From Rhodothermales bacterium (GTDB lineage: Bacteria; Bacteroidota; Rhodothermia; Rhodothermales; UBA10348), in contig JAEPNP010000001.1 in assembly GCA_017643395.1 (NCBI GenBank), positions 889,806 through 953,805 of the forward strand: a stretch of 64,000 bases of DNA, in the 5' to 3' direction. Below are positions 16,602 to 25,843 of this stretch, piece by piece (position 1 is the first letter of the stretch; each line of letters starts with the position of its first letter). The notes below the pieces were generated by a model that saw nothing but the letters and a program-made list of their open reading frames with translations, had not been told where the DNA came from and ran no database searches. A program made the translations under genes and the position numbers.

Positions 16602-19568
16602 ATGCCCCCCCGCTTGCTGCCCCTCCTGGTCCTTTGTCTGGTGTGCGTTCGCGCCTCCGGACAGAACCTTCAGGTGCGCACGCTCTCGGTTTCGGAGGGC
16701 CTGTCCCAATCCAGTGCGCAGGTCATCTACCAGGACCGCCTGGGCATCGTGTGGATCGGCACGGAAGTCGGCCTGAACCGCTTCGACGGTCACGAAGTGA
16801 CGCGCTTCAACCATCGACCGGATGAGCCAGGATCGCTGCCGGGGGCATCGGTCGTTGACATCACCGAAGATGAGGCGGGCAGCCTGTGGGTGGCCACAGA
16901 GCCCGGCGGGCTTGCGCGCTTTGACCGGGAAGCCCGCACGTTCTCACGAGTCGCCTTGCCGGACATCCTGATCTCGGCGGTCGCACCCGACACTTCAGGA
17001 GCACTATGGCTCGGCACTGACAACGGTCTGCTCCGGCTGAACCCGGCGACGGGTGACACCACACGCTACAGCGAAGGGCTGGCGGGCGCGTGGGTCATCG
17101 ATCTGCGCACGGCCGTTGACGGCAGCCTACTGATCACGAGTGAAGGGGGTGGGCTCACACGCATGGCCGGCGGACTCCGATTTGAAGGGCTCTGGCCGAC
17201 CGACGGCGACACCACCTACTTGCCCGTGGGCATCGAAGCGGACACCGACCCCTCCGGCGGCATCTGGCTGGGCACGCCGGAAGGGCTCGTGCACCTCGAT
17301 GCCGCTTCGGAAACCGTGCACCGCACGCCAGGTCTCGAGAACGAGTTCGTGCTTTCGGTGCTGGCGCACTCGGACGGCACGGTCTGGGTGGGCACGGGAG
17401 ACGGTGGGCTCTACACCATACCTCCCGGCGGCACGGCGGTGCGGGTCGATGAACTGCTCGAGCTTGGAGACGACACCATCTACAGCCTCCTCGAGGATGC
17501 CTCCGGCCTGGTCTGGGTGGGAACGAGTTCGGCGGGAGCCAAGCTGCTCACGCCGGTCTCCCGGCGATTTGATGCGCTAGGTAGGGCCATGCAGAACCGG
17601 GAGGTATGGAGCCTTCTGGAGACCCGCGGCGGCGAGATCTGGGCCGGTTCCAGCGACACCGGCGTTGACGTACTGACTCCCGCCGGCGAGGTCTTGCGCA
17701 AGTATCGCACCCCCGACGAAGATGAGGAAGGCGCAATCCCCTGGGGTCTGGTGCTGGCCATGGCCGAACACCCGGACGGCGCTGTCTGGCTGGGCATGGA
17801 TGGGGAGGGCTTCGCGCGTTGGGACCCTGACACGGACCAATTCACCCACTACCTCCCGGGCGAAGCGGCAGGGCTCGAAGCGGACATGATCACCGCGATT
17901 CACATCGCCCGTGACAGCTCCGTATGGCTGGCCACAGCGGGTTGGGGACTGGCGCGTATGGTGGACGATGAGGTCCGTGAACACCTCATCCACCCGGACT
18001 CCCTGCACGGGGCAAACTGGGTATTGTCGATCGCCGAGGATGCGGCCGGTGCGCTGTGGCTGGGCACCGAAGGCGGCGTGGCCCGCTTCGACCCCGAGAC
18101 GCTTCAGGCGACGGTGAGCGATGACGGCCTGCTCGGCCCCACCGCCTTTTCAGTCTGGCCGGCGGAAGACGGTACCCAGTGGGCCGGTACTCCCCACGGA
18201 CTCGTACATCTAGCAGGCCCCGACACGCGTGTCTACACTGAAGCGGACGGCCTGCCCAACCACGTGATCTACGCCGTGCGTCCGGACGAAGACGGCCGAC
18301 TCTGGATGAGCACCAACGCCGGCCTGGCTGTGCTGGATCGGGCCACCGGAGACATCCGGGCCTTTGATCCGGGCGATGGGCTGCCCGGCCACGAGTTCAA
18401 CCATGGTGCTCACACCACGGCACCCGACGGCTCCCTGCTCTTCGGCGGCATCGAGGGCATCACGCGGGTGAATCCGGAGGTATGGTCCTTCCGCGCCTAC
18501 GACCCGCCCCTCATGGTCACGACCGTGGACGTGTTTGGAGAGCCCATCGCCCACGACCTGACGGACGGAGCGGCCCTGCGGCTTGCCCATGACCGCAACT
18601 ATGTGTCGCTGGAATTCGCGGCGCTCGACTTTGTCGCTCCGGAAAACCACCGGTTTGCCTACAGGCTGGAGCCGGATGAAACCGAGTGGACACAGGCCGG
18701 CACCCGACGCTACCAGAGCTACAACAACCTGGCCCCGGGAGACTACACGTTCCGGCTGCGCGGCACGAATGGCGATGGGTTGTGGAGCGCCCAGACGCTG
18801 GCGCTGGACATCTCCATCGTGCCACCCTTCTGGCAACGCTGGTGGTTCAGGCTCATGGGTGGGCTGGTGCTGCTGGGGCTCGCCGTGCAGGGCGTGCGGG
18901 CCTGGACGCGGTATCGCGTGCGCGAGCGGGATGCGCGTATCCTGGTGCAGCAGCGCATCAATCAGCGACTGGAGGAGGAACGCGTGCACATTGCCCGCGA
19001 ACTGCACGACGGGCCTTTACAGCAACTGCAGCTGTCCGGTTTTGAGCTGCAGGCGCTGCAGGACACCGCGCCCGGCAAGGTGGAGGGCCTGCGCGGTGCC
19101 ATTGGCGAGGCCATGAATGAGCTACGCGCCATCTGCGGCGAACTCAGACCCCCGGCGCTGGTGCATTTCGGGTTGGGGCCGGCCATTCGCAGCCACGCCG
19201 AACGGCTGCTGGAACGGTACGACGACCTCGAAATGGACCTGGACCTGCCCGCCGAGGGTACCATGCTGCCCGAGCGCGCACGCCTCGGCCTGTTTCGCAT
19301 GTACCAGGAGAGCATGAGCAACGTGATTCGCCATGCCCGGCCGTGCCGGGTGCGGGTGTCCCTGCGCGTCGGCGATGACGGCACGGTGCTCGAAGTGTCG
19401 GACAACGGGCCAGGATTCCGCGTGCCTTCGGGTTTTGCCGCACTGGCGGCCGATGGACACTTTGGCCTGCTCGGCGCGCAGGAGCGGGTTGTCGCGCTTG
19501 GAGGCTCCATGGAGGTGGATTCGCGACCGGGCAGCGGAACGCGGCTCGTATTCAGGGTGCCGGCATGA
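16602..19568 (+). CDS. Propeller sensor histidine kinase (Reg_prop-Y_Y_Y-HisKA_3)
   Basis: 988 aa from the ATG at 16602, which opens a signal peptide (MPPRLLPLLVLCLVCVRASG). Residues 25-640 are two-component-regulator propeller repeats (YQDRLGIVWIGTEVGLNRFD and similar), then a Y_Y_Y domain (YRLEPDETEWTQAG) and one membrane helix near 750. The cytoplasmic part is a HisKA_3 dimerisation domain with ARELHDGPLQQL (phosphoacceptor His802) and an HATPase_c domain with NVIRHA and DNGPGF. In Bacteroidota this layout usually senses extracellular ligands, often glycans. It overlaps its response regulator by ATGA (19565-19568) and would phosphorylate it. Confidence 0.93.
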   Translation: MPPRLLPLLVLCLVCVRASGQNLQVRTLSVSEGLSQSSAQVIYQDRLGIVWIGTEVGLNRFDGHEVTRFNHRPDEPGSLPGASVVDITEDEAGSLWVATEPGGLARFDREARTFSRVALPDILISAVAPDTSGALWLGTDNGLLRLNPATGDTTRYSEGLAGAWVIDLRTAVDGSLLITSEGGGLTRMAGGLRFEGLWPTDGDTTYLPVGIEADTDPSGGIWLGTPEGLVHLDAASETVHRTPGLENEFVLSVLAHSDGTVWVGTGDGGLYTIPPGGTAVRVDELLELGDDTIYSLLEDASGLVWVGTSSAGAKLLTPVSRRFDALGRAMQNREVWSLLETRGGEIWAGSSDTGVDVLTPAGEVLRKYRTPDEDEEGAIPWGLVLAMAEHPDGAVWLGMDGEGFARWDPDTDQFTHYLPGEAAGLEADMITAIHIARDSSVWLATAGWGLARMVDDEVREHLIHPDSLHGANWVLSIAEDAAGALWLGTEGGVARFDPETLQATVSDDGLLGPTAFSVWPAEDGTQWAGTPHGLVHLAGPDTRVYTEADGLPNHVIYAVRPDEDGRLWMSTNAGLAVLDRATGDIRAFDPGDGLPGHEFNHGAHTTAPDGSLLFGGIEGITRVNPEVWSFRAYDPPLMVTTVDVFGEPIAHDLTDGAALRLAHDRNYVSLEFAALDFVAPENHRFAYRLEPDETEWTQAGTRRYQSYNNLAPGDYTFRLRGTNGDGLWSAQTLALDISIVPPFWQRWWFRLMGGLVLLGLAVQGVRAWTRYRVRERDARILVQQRINQRLEEERVHIARELHDGPLQQLQLSGFELQALQDTAPGKVEGLRGAIGEAMNELRAICGELRPPALVHFGLGPAIRSHAERLLERYDDLEMDLDLPAEGTMLPERARLGLFRMYQESMSNVIRHARPCRVRVSLRVGDDGTVLEVSDNGPGFRVPSGFAALAADGHFGLLGAQERVVALGGSMEVDSRPGSGTRLVFRVPA

Positions 19569-20215
19569 GTGCGAAAATCCGGGTCGTGATTGCCGATGAC
19601 CATCCGCTCATTCGGGCGGGGATTCGCGGCGTTCTGGATGACGCCGCGGATATCGAGGTGGTCGAAGAGGCGGCGGACGGGGAGGCGGCGCTGGAAGCCG
19701 CCCGCCGGGTGGAGCCCGACGTACTGCTACTCGACGTGGAAATGCCCCGCATGGAGGGCATCGAGGTCGCGCGGCAACTGGTGGCCGAAGGATCGTCCGT
19801 ACGCATCCTTGCTCTCAGCGCGCACGATGACGAGCAGTACGTGTTCGGCCTGCTGGAAGCCGGGGCTGCAGGCTATCTGGTCAAGGATGAGGTGCCCGCC
19901 ACCATCGCCGACGCCGTGCGCGGCGTAGCGCGTGGCGAGGACGGGTGGCTGAGCCGGCGCATCGCCGCGCGGCTGATGAAGCGTCGCACCGCGGGTGGTG
20001 GCGGCACGGACGATGCGGTCCTCTCGGATCGCGAGCGCGAGGTGCTCGGGCTGGTTGCTGCCGGGCTGGACAACCAGGAGATCGGCGAGCGTCTGTTCAT
20101 TGCCGAGAACACGGTCAAGAGCCACTGCTACAGCATCTACGCCAAGATCGGCGTCAAGAATCGCGTGCAGGCCGCGGCGTGGGCGTGGCGGCGAGGGCTG
20201 TCGGGGCCGGTGTGA
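19565..20215 (+). CDS. NarL/LuxR-type response regulator
   Basis: 216 aa. The receiver domain (IRVVIADDHPLIRAGIRGVL) has the phosphorylation site Asp57 in PDVLLLDVEMPRMEG, a Ser in LALSAHD and Lys in GYLVKDE. The C-terminal LuxR/GerE helix-turn-helix contains LSDREREVLGLVAAGLDNQE and NTVKSHCYSIYAKI. It is coupled to the upstream sensor kinase by a four-base overlap, and the pair forms a complete two-component system. Target genes cannot be deduced. Confidence 0.95.
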   Translation: MSAKIRVVIADDHPLIRAGIRGVLDDAADIEVVEEAADGEAALEAARRVEPDVLLLDVEMPRMEGIEVARQLVAEGSSVRILALSAHDDEQYVFGLLEAGAAGYLVKDEVPATIADAVRGVARGEDGWLSRRIAARLMKRRTAGGGGTDDAVLSDREREVLGLVAAGLDNQEIGERLFIAENTVKSHCYSIYAKIGVKNRVQAAAWAWRRGLSGPV

Positions 20216-20218
20216 GGG

Positions 20219-21499
20219 CTACGCGCCGAGCAGAGCGGCGGGCACAACGGCGATACCGTCTGGACGCCGATACGCTGCCGGACCCGTGTTGACGACAACC
20301 GCATCCAGCAGATCGTCCCCCAGCTGTTCCTTGAGCCAAGTCAGGTGCTTCACGTCGGAATCGTCCACCGTGCCGCCCAGCTTGACCTCCAGCGCGACAA
20401 CGCGCTGATCTCTCCGTTCTACGATCAGGTCTATTTCTCTCCTGCCACCCTTGGTGCGCAAGTGCCAGACCCTGGCTTCGGCTTGCTGCGCATAGACCCG
20501 CACACTCTGCGTCACGAGACTCTCAAACAAGTGCCCCAGCAGCGTGCCGTCACGCGGAAATTCCACCGCGCCCCCGACGCCAGTTAGCAGGGATTCCTCA
20601 TCCACCCCGAGTAGCACTGCTGCCAACGCGGGGTCGGCCAGGTGGTGTTTCGGCGGGCGCGTCAACCGTGCGATGGGGTTCCGGCTGGGAAGCCACGCGG
20701 GCAGGCTGTCCAGCACCCACATGCGTTCCAGCGCATCTCGATAGGGCTCCAGCGCGGCACGGGTCGGTTTGGTTGACAGACCGGGCGTTGCCGCATCCCG
20801 AATGGTCTCGTAGCTGGCCGAAGTTGCCGTGCCAGCAGCATAAGCCGCCAACCACGCCTTGAGGACTTGCGGGCGCCGGACCGAGTAGCCCGCCTCTGGA
20901 AAATCGCGATCAACCAGCCGCTGGATGTAGCTGTCCAACTGCGCCCGGAGCGCGCGACCCGAATAGCGTCGGATTGCGGGGAAGCCCGATCGAACGATTT
21001 CTTCCGTGTAGTCGCGCAGCTCCAGGTCGCAAGCACCAGAGACTCTGGCTGCCTCACCCCTCAGCAACTCGGACAGGCTCACTGTGCACGATGCCAGGTC
21101 GCGCTCCTGAAGGGAATAGGGGCGCATGCGCACGCTCACGATGCGGGCCGCGCCGGAGTGGGTCGGCGGTGTGCTCGGGGATGCAGAGCCGGTCAGCAGA
21201 AACCTCCCGGGTGCCGGATTGTCGTCGACGGCCCTGCGCACGGCATCCCAACTTTCCGGGATACGCTGCCACTCGTCGATCAGGATAGGCGGAGTCCCCT
21301 CGGTCAGAAGGTCGGGCGATGCGCGCATCACCTCGAACTGGGCCTGCCTGTCCAGCTGGTACGTCGTGGCCGCGCGTCTCGACGCGGTTTCAGTCTTGCC
21401 GACTCCTTTCGGGCCTTCCAGTGAAATGGCCGGCAGCTGCGGCAGCAGTTCGTCGAGCTCTTTGTCGACTATGCGTGTTCTATAGGCAGCTGATTCCAC
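20219..21499 (-). CDS. AAA ATPase with DUF4143 domain
   Basis: 426 aa. The N-terminal AAA_14 ATPase has Walker A GPKGVGKT (29-36), Walker B PPILIDEWQ and a TGSAS sensor motif. The DUF4143 C-terminal half ends with a PD-(D/E)XK-like segment, GGRREIDLIVERRDQRVVAL then EVKLG, so a nuclease-like fold is possible. Such proteins are common, usually single genes in bacteria and archaea, with unclear function; some may be toxin or defence related. Upstream lies an unusual array of 23-bp repeats (21579-21692). It is convergent with the response regulator, with three bases between stops. Confidence 0.88.
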   Translation of the reverse strand: MESAAYRTRIVDKELDELLPQLPAISLEGPKGVGKTETASRRAATTYQLDRQAQFEVMRASPDLLTEGTPPILIDEWQRIPESWDAVRRAVDDNPAPGRFLLTGSASPSTPPTHSGAARIVSVRMRPYSLQERDLASCTVSLSELLRGEAARVSGACDLELRDYTEEIVRSGFPAIRRYSGRALRAQLDSYIQRLVDRDFPEAGYSVRRPQVLKAWLAAYAAGTATSASYETIRDAATPGLSTKPTRAALEPYRDALERMWVLDSLPAWLPSRNPIARLTRPPKHHLADPALAAVLLGVDEESLLTGVGGAVEFPRDGTLLGHLFESLVTQSVRVYAQQAEARVWHLRTKGGRREIDLIVERRDQRVVALEVKLGGTVDDSDVKHLTWLKEQLGDDLLDAVVVNTGPAAYRRPDGIAVVPAALLGA

Positions 21500-21523
21500 G
21501 GGATCCGTCTTGATTGGTCCTAA

Positions 21524-21545
21524 ATCGCGCTTTTGGGTACGCGAT
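21524..21545. other. Inverted repeat upstream of the ATPase gene
   Basis: ATCGCG (21524-21529) and CGCGAT (21540-21545) form a dyad with a 10-base spacer, 25 bases before the ATPase start at 21499. It may be an operator or part of the promoter. Between it and the subtilase start at 21823 lie the tandem repeats and about 130 bases in which I see nothing else. Confidence 0.35.
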
Positions 21546-21578
21546 AAAGCGAATAGAAATCGAGGAAGGGCGATGAAA

Positions 21579-21692
21579 AATACGGATGGACCACATTGTA
21601 ATATACAGATGGACCACTTTCAACTATACAGATGGACCACTTTCAACTATACAGATGGACCACCTTCTACTATACAGATGGTCCACCCCGCC
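21579..21692. repeat. Tandem array of 23-bp repeats
   Basis: Units begin at 21579, 21602, 21625, 21648 and 21671. The two central units (21602-21624 and 21625-21647) are identical, beginning TATACAGATGGACCAC; the third differs at two positions and the outer ones are partly degenerate. The constant core is GATGGACCAC (GATGGTCCAC in the last). The period of 23 is not a multiple of three, so the repeat passes through all frames and cannot encode a protein repeat. It occupies the 323-bp region between the divergent DUF4143 ATPase and subtilase genes. There are no spacers, so it is not a CRISPR array. Confidence 0.85.
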
Positions 21693-21822
21693 TAGCCCGC
21701 CCCAACTAAAGTGTGACCCGCATTTCCCACTCCGGTCGCACCCCGTTTCCGCCCTGTGCCTCAGGCGCATTGGAGACCCGCACAGATAGGTTGAGCCATG
21801 TTTCAATAGCTCTCCTGGAGTC

Positions 21823-24800
21823 ATGCGTGTCTTACTGCTGCTACTCGCCGCGATTCTGACGGCCCCGGCTGTGTTTGCCCAGGGCGTCGAACGATCCTTT
21901 CTCATCAAGCTGACGCCGGAGGCCGATCGGGCCCTGCGCATCAGCACCACCAAGGCCGGGGTACGCACCGGCATCCCCTCCCTGGACAGCCTGCACCGTG
22001 AGTTTGGTGCGGCCGAGATGGTGCGCGTCTTCCCGGACGCTGGCCGTCACGAGGCGCGGCACCGGGCATTCGGCCTGCACCGCTGGTACAAGCTGCGTGT
22101 CAAGGAGGTCGACGTGTCCGAAGCGCTGCTGGACCGCTACCGGAGCAGCCTGAGCGTGGAGCGTGTGGACCGGGTGCGCAAGCGCTCGATGCGGGGCGGA
22201 TCCTCTGGAGCGCCGCTGCGCCCGGACGCAACACCGCGGCCCGGCCGCTCGGAGACACCGCTGCGCCGGGGCACCGAGATCCGAGCCACCACCGGAGCCG
22301 CTGCGGCCCGCACGCCGGACGACCCGTCCTTTTCGGCACAGTGGCAGTACAACGCCGCCAATGACGCCGACATCGACCTCGTCGAGGCCTGGGACCTGAC
22401 CACCGGCTCGCCGGATGTCATCGTTGCGGTCCTGGATTCCGGGGCCGACCTGGACCACCCGGATCTTGTCAACAATCTCTGGACCAACCCGGGCGAAATC
22501 GCCGGGAACGGCATCGACGACGACAACAACGGCTTCGTGGACGACATCCACGGCTGGGATTTCTCTGACGGCGACAACAGTCCGCAGGATGTGGACGGCC
22601 ACGGCACCCACACCGCAGGGACCATCGCCGCCTCGACCAACAACGGCGTCGGTGTGGCCGGCGTGGCCGGGGGCTTTGACGGCGGCGGTGCGCGCGTCAT
22701 GCCGCTGAAGATTTTTGAGAACGCGCTGGATGACCTGATCGCAAATGCGTTCGTCTATGCCGCCGATAACGGCGCTGTCATCGCCTCCAACAGCTGGGGC
22801 GGTGGCGACCAGAGCTCCCTCATCGAGGACGCGATCAACTACTTCAACCAGAATGCCGGCGGCCAGGGCCAGCCCATGGTGGGGGGCCTTGTGGTCTTTG
22901 CCTCCGGAAACGACGGCTCCAACGACCCTTCCTGGGGCTATCCGGCTTCCTTGCCCAGCGTCATGGGCGTGGCCGCCTCAGACCAGGGGGACCGCATTCC
23001 GAACTGGTCCAATTACGGCAGCTACGTCGACATCTCCGCACCCGGCGCGGGCATCCTGAGCACCGTCGTGAACGGGTACGACACCTACGACGGCACCTCC
23101 ATGGCCTGCCCGCACGTGGCCGGTGTGGCCGCCCTCGTGGCCTCCTATGCACCCGGCATGACGGCCGCACAGGTGCGCTCAATTCTGGAGCAGTCTGCCG
23201 ACAACATCGACAGTCTGAACCCGTCCAGAGTGGGGCAACTCGGTGCAGGTCGGCTGAACGCCGCGGCAGCCCTGGCGCTCGCCGTGCCCCCGGCCCCGGA
23301 CCATGAAGCGCCGGGTGCCATTGCCGCGCTCTCCGTGTCGGGTGCCACATCGGGCTCGCTGGCCCTGACGTGGACGGCAACCGGCGACGACGGCTCGACC
23401 GGTCGGGCGCATCACTACGACATCCGGTACGCCACGACCCCCATCGGCGATTTCGAAGCAGCCGCCTCCGCAGTGGGACCGACTCCGGCAAACGCAGGCC
23501 AGCAGGAAGCCTGGAGCCTGACCGGTCTGCAATCCAGCACCACGTACTACGTGGCCCTGCGCGCCGTGGACGAGGCCGGCAACAAAGGCCCCGTTTCGGC
23601 GCAGGTCAGCGGCACCACCGCGGACGGGCCGTCGCTGGTCGCTCAGCCCACCAGTCTCAGCGCCTCGGTCGAGGCCGGTGGGACCACATCGCTCGAACTG
23701 AACCTTCAGAACACGGGCTCTGCATCGCTGACCTTCACGGCCGCAGTCGTGCCGCCGTCTACCAACGCGCGCAGGGACGTGCTTCGCCGCGACAAGGAGC
23801 ACCTGCGACGACAGGTTCGCGCCCTCAGAGACGTGACGCTGCGTTCCGGTGGCTCGGTGCTCGTGTGGGATCCCTCCGGGGTCGGGGCAGACCTTCCGAA
23901 CGATCTCGCCGCGCTGGGCCATCAGACGGACTACGTCACCTCCCTCGGAGCGGCCGGCGACCTCGGTAGCTACCAGATGGTGCTCGTCACGCTGGGTTCG
24001 TTTCCGTACAACCACGTGCTGACACGCGGGCAGGCCAATACGCTGTCGAACTATCTGGACGGCGGCGGAGCGCTCTACATGGAGGGCGGTGATACGTGGG
24101 CCTACGACACCCCTCGCTCGGTGCATGACTACTTCGGCGCGGTAGGCGTCGACGACGGCACGAACGACCTGGATCGCATTTCGGGCGTCTCCGGCACCTG
24201 GGCCGCCGGGGCCGACTGGACCTACACGACCGACCCGGACCTCGCGGATTTCGTGGACCACCTGGAGCCCGTGAACGGTGGCGAGCCCGTGCTCACGAAT
24301 ACGCCGGGGGGCTACCACGTAGCGGTAGCCCTTGACGCCGGCTCCTATCGCACGCTGGCTGCCTCGTTCGCGGCGGCTCACCTGGGCGATGCGGACCGCG
24401 CCGAGTTCCTGTCCGGTGCCGTGAACTTCCTGACCGGTGGTGCCGGCGGACCCGCTCCCGGGCCCTGGATTGCGGTCTCGTCAGAGTCCGGTTCGCTGGC
24501 GGCCGGCGCTGCCGCGACGCTGACTGTGTCGATAGATGCCGCGACACTGGCCGAGGGCACCCATCAGGCGGTGATCGCCATCTCGGCCGACGGCGGGGCG
24601 CTGCGGGTGGATGTGCCCGTCACCTTGACCGTCACAGGAGGCGGCACGACGCCATCGCCCGATCCCACGCCTGATCCGACGCCCGATCCAGTCCTCCAGT
24701 TCGAGGCGACGGACCTGGTGGACCTTGACGGCGATACGCTGGACCTCTGGCCTGACGCGACCGGCAACGGGCACGATGCCGCGCAAGGAAGTGGGGGCCG

Positions 24801-25743
24801 GCAGCCCTGGGTGCTCACTGGGTGGATTGGCGATGCGCCGGCTGTGGTCTTCGACGGCCACAATGATTACTTGCGGTTGAGCAACCATCAGGACATCAAC
24901 CTGGGTGGACCGTACGCCGCGAAGACCGTTGCAATGGTGTTCGAGACCGGCCCCGACACGCAGGCTAGGGAGGTCATTTTCGAGGAAGGCGGTGCGTCTC
25001 GTGGCCTGGCCGTGTATCAGGATCAGGGGCAGGTTCACCTGTCCGCCTGGAATCTCCCGGCAGACGGCGGCGCCGGAAACTGGGGACCGGTGACGGTTTC
25101 CGGCTCGGTGGAGCACTACACGCTCTACACGGTGGTGCTGACGCTGGACGGCGAGAACGGTACGTTATCAGGCCGCCTCAACGGAACCAGTCTCGGTTCG
25201 GTGGCGGGTGCCGGACAGCTGTTCGCGCACAGCGGGCGAGTCGGCCTCGGGGCGATGTGGAACGCCACAAGATTCCACGACGGCCCCTCAAGCGGCACCG
25301 GTCACTACTTCTCCGGGTCCATCGCCGGCATGCGGTACTTCAATGAAGCGCTAACCGAGTCGCAGGCAGCCGCCGTTGAGGGCGAGTTTCGCGATGACTA
25401 CTTCGGCGGCCTGTCCTCCCTGACGCGCAAACGGCCGGCGACCGTGGAGCCGGAGGCCCTCCCGGCAGCCTTCACGCTGGACCAGAACTACCCGAACCCG
25501 TTCAACCCGACGACCTCCATCGCCTTTACGCTGTCCGAGGGATCGGCCGTGCGGCTGGAGATATTCGACGCGCTGGGTCGCCGTGTGCGCACCCTCTCGA
25601 GCGGTCAACTGCCTGCTGGCGCTCACAGCGTGACCTGGGATGCGCGCGACGCCTCCGGGCGACACGTGGCCTCGGGCACCTATCTCTACCGGCTCGAGGT
25701 TGGTGGACAGGTACAGACACGCACGATGCTGCTGCTGAAATAG
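21823..25743 (+). CDS. Secreted S8 subtilase with T9SS sorting domain
   Basis: 1306 aa with signal peptide MRVLLLLLAAILTAPAVFAQ and a GGAG ribosome site. A propeptide of about 160 residues precedes a subtilisin domain with Asp205 (VLDSGADLDHPD), His260 (DGHGTHTAG), Asn near 322 (ASNSWGGG) and Ser426 (DGTSMACPHVAG). Then follow a fibronectin type III domain (about 490-600), an unassigned alpha/beta segment (about 670-860), a LamG-like beta-sandwich (about 955-1200), and a C-terminal Por sorting domain starting LDQNYPNPFNPTTSIAF and ending TYLYRLEVGGQ. The sorting domain predicts export by the type IX system and attachment or release at the cell surface. A terminator follows. Confidence 0.95.
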   Translation: MRVLLLLLAAILTAPAVFAQGVERSFLIKLTPEADRALRISTTKAGVRTGIPSLDSLHREFGAAEMVRVFPDAGRHEARHRAFGLHRWYKLRVKEVDVSEALLDRYRSSLSVERVDRVRKRSMRGGSSGAPLRPDATPRPGRSETPLRRGTEIRATTGAAAARTPDDPSFSAQWQYNAANDADIDLVEAWDLTTGSPDVIVAVLDSGADLDHPDLVNNLWTNPGEIAGNGIDDDNNGFVDDIHGWDFSDGDNSPQDVDGHGTHTAGTIAASTNNGVGVAGVAGGFDGGGARVMPLKIFENALDDLIANAFVYAADNGAVIASNSWGGGDQSSLIEDAINYFNQNAGGQGQPMVGGLVVFASGNDGSNDPSWGYPASLPSVMGVAASDQGDRIPNWSNYGSYVDISAPGAGILSTVVNGYDTYDGTSMACPHVAGVAALVASYAPGMTAAQVRSILEQSADNIDSLNPSRVGQLGAGRLNAAAALALAVPPAPDHEAPGAIAALSVSGATSGSLALTWTATGDDGSTGRAHHYDIRYATTPIGDFEAAASAVGPTPANAGQQEAWSLTGLQSSTTYYVALRAVDEAGNKGPVSAQVSGTTADGPSLVAQPTSLSASVEAGGTTSLELNLQNTGSASLTFTAAVVPPSTNARRDVLRRDKEHLRRQVRALRDVTLRSGGSVLVWDPSGVGADLPNDLAALGHQTDYVTSLGAAGDLGSYQMVLVTLGSFPYNHVLTRGQANTLSNYLDGGGALYMEGGDTWAYDTPRSVHDYFGAVGVDDGTNDLDRISGVSGTWAAGADWTYTTDPDLADFVDHLEPVNGGEPVLTNTPGGYHVAVALDAGSYRTLAASFAAAHLGDADRAEFLSGAVNFLTGGAGGPAPGPWIAVSSESGSLAAGAAATLTVSIDAATLAEGTHQAVIAISADGGALRVDVPVTLTVTGGGTTPSPDPTPDPTPDPVLQFEATDLVDLDGDTLDLWPDATGNGHDAAQGSGGRQPWVLTGWIGDAPAVVFDGHNDYLRLSNHQDINLGGPYAAKTVAMVFETGPDTQAREVIFEEGGASRGLAVYQDQGQVHLSAWNLPADGGAGNWGPVTVSGSVEHYTLYTVVLTLDGENGTLSGRLNGTSLGSVAGAGQLFAHSGRVGLGAMWNATRFHDGPSSGTGHYFSGSIAGMRYFNEALTESQAAAVEGEFRDDYFGGLSSLTRKRPATVEPEALPAAFTLDQNYPNPFNPTTSIAFTLSEGSAVRLEIFDALGRRVRTLSSGQLPAGAHSVTWDARDASGRHVASGTYLYRLEVGGQVQTRTMLLLK

Positions 25744-25761
25744 TCCGGGCAGCCGATGGAG

Positions 25762-25802
25762 CGGGCGGGTAGGCTACGGTCGGCCCGCCCGTTTCCGTTT
25801 TT
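25762..25802 (+). terminator. Intrinsic terminator after the subtilase
   Basis: CGGGCGGG (25762-25769) pairs with CCCGCCCG (25784-25791), followed by TTTCCGTTTTT. It ends transcription 20 bases past the subtilase stop. Confidence 0.7.
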
Positions 25803-25843
25803 GCGCTTTTCCTGCCCATCGCCCGCGAGACTACCTTCCCCGG

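Noticed and set aside
21579-21692. CRISPR array or protein repeat
   Set aside because: No spacers separate the units, and the 23-base period shifts frame at each unit.
20219-21823. DUF4143 ATPase plus repeats as a complete defence system
   Set aside because: No second effector or partner gene is present and the neighbours are ordinary; the association is noted only as a question.
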